This document shows positions 63,737-64,000 of a stretch of DNA of 64,000 nt, one piece after another. This DNA comes from Burkholderia arboris. GTDB lineage: Bacteria > Pseudomonadota > Gammaproteobacteria > Burkholderiales > Burkholderiaceae. Every line of letters begins with the position of its first letter. Position 1 is the first letter of the stretch. The translations under genes and the position numbers were made by a program. The notes under the pieces were generated by a model that had not been told where the DNA came from, did not search any database, and worked only from the letters and a program-made list of their open reading frames with translations. Location of the stretch: assembly GCF_902499125.1 (NCBI RefSeq), contig NZ_CABVPX010000006.1, forward strand, positions 1-64,000, read 5' to 3'.

Positions 63737-64000
63737 TCAACGATAGACGAGATCGGCGCGGCGGTTCTGCGCCCACGCGTCCTCGTCATGACCGAGCGCG
63801 ACCGGCTTTTCCTTGCCGAGGCTGACGGCCTCCATCTGCGTCGCCGGCACACCGAGCGTCTGGAGCGCGCTGTATACCGCTTGCGAACGACGCTGGCCGA
63901 GCGCGAGGTTGTATTCGGACGTGCCGCGTTCGTCGGTGTTGCCCTGGATCAGCACGCGCCGCGACGGATGGCTGCGCAGGTAGTCGGCGTGCGCCTGCAG
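63737..64000 (-). CDS. pal: Pal/OmpA-family peptidoglycan-binding lipoprotein (partial, C-terminal end)
   Basis: The last 87 codons of a gene running off the right edge. The OmpA-like fold is clear: LQAHADYLRSHPSRRVLIQG, NTDERGTSEYNLALGQRRSQAVYSAL with Asp and Arg that bind diaminopimelate, then VSLGKEKPVALGHDEDAWAQNRRADLVYR. This resembles Pal of the Tol-Pal system. No ybgF follows within the 146 bp downstream or in the rightward gene; a stand-alone Pal paralogue is therefore possible. The N-terminus and lipobox are outside the window. Confidence 0.88.
   Translation of the reverse strand: MQAHADYLRSHPSRRVLIQGNTDERGTSEYNLALGQRRSQAVYSALQTLGVPATQMEAVSLGKEKPVALGHDEDAWAQNRRADLVYR

Overview
The window reads as a chromosomal segment of a high-GC betaproteobacterium, most likely Burkholderia (Burkholderia cepacia complex or a close relative). 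The evidence is the very high GC, strong third-position G/C bias, a long class of isocitrate lyase, GTP-dependent PEP carboxykinase, RibH2-type lumazine synthase behind an FMN riboswitch, RdgC, and many SDR, LLM-flavoenzyme and solute-binding paralogues. No rRNA, tRNA, CRISPR, transposase or phage gene was seen. Species-level identity is inference.

Layout. (1) 0.2-5.4 kb: an AraC-type regulator divergent from a five-gene operon (two alpha-beta barrel proteins, a quinone oxidoreductase, two SDRs). (2) 5.5-7.7 kb: a PLP dehydratase plus a YheO-type regulator and a YbaK-type deacylase. (3) 8.1-9.8 kb: aceA with an elaborate leader and a strong terminator. (4) 9.8-14.3 kb: EthD-like and SnoaL-like genes divergent from a SnoaL-SDR-SDR-SDR operon. 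(5) 14.8-16.8 kb: pckG. (6) 16.8-23.2 kb: an epimerase/SDR/SDR/SDR/SnoaL operon and a 3-ketosteroid-dehydrogenase-like flavoprotein. Blocks 1, 4 and 6 hold eight classical SDRs, three SnoaL-fold proteins, a KstD-like flavoprotein and three dimeric-barrel proteins. They look like one dispersed catabolic inventory for an unidentified alicyclic, terpenoid or steroid-like substrate, interleaved with the two genes (aceA, pckG) needed for growth on acetyl-CoA and C4 products.

(7) 23.2-34.2 kb: an exported phosphoesterase, an FtsH-like protease next to a Pho-box-like promoter, an OsmC protein, otsA, a chemoreceptor with an FNR/ANR box upstream, and a ZnuD-like TonB receptor with a Zur-box-like palindrome. 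(8) 34.5-36.8 kb: FMN riboswitch and ribH, convergent with a hydrolase-marR operon carrying two matching operators. (9) 36.9-46.1 kb: organosulfur scavenging. It has a sulfonate-type binding protein and SsuD-like monooxygenase, then a cystine/amino-acid uptake set (two paralogous binding proteins, a permease-ATPase fusion), two LLM monooxygenases and a GNAT acetyltransferase. The set resembles S-alkyl-cysteine salvage operons of Bacillus. A seven-copy 9-bp tandem repeat lies in its first leader. (10) 46.6-55.5 kb: rdgC, a membrane protein with zinc ribbons, a GNAT, an aspartoacylase-family deacylase, a LysR divergon (flavodoxin-like, aldo/keto reductase), a MEKHLA-domain protein and a small SnoaL. 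(11) 55.8-62.7 kb: a diguanylate cyclase, then a periplasmic molybdenum hydroxylase operon (MoCo subunit, 2Fe-2S subunit, tri-haem cytochrome c) with a palindromic operator. (12) 62.7-64 kb: a tiny glycine-rich lipoprotein, a membrane-protein gene broken by an in-frame TAG, and the C-terminal end of a Pal/OmpA-type lipoprotein running off the window.

All functional calls come from reading translations and motifs by eye. No database search was run.
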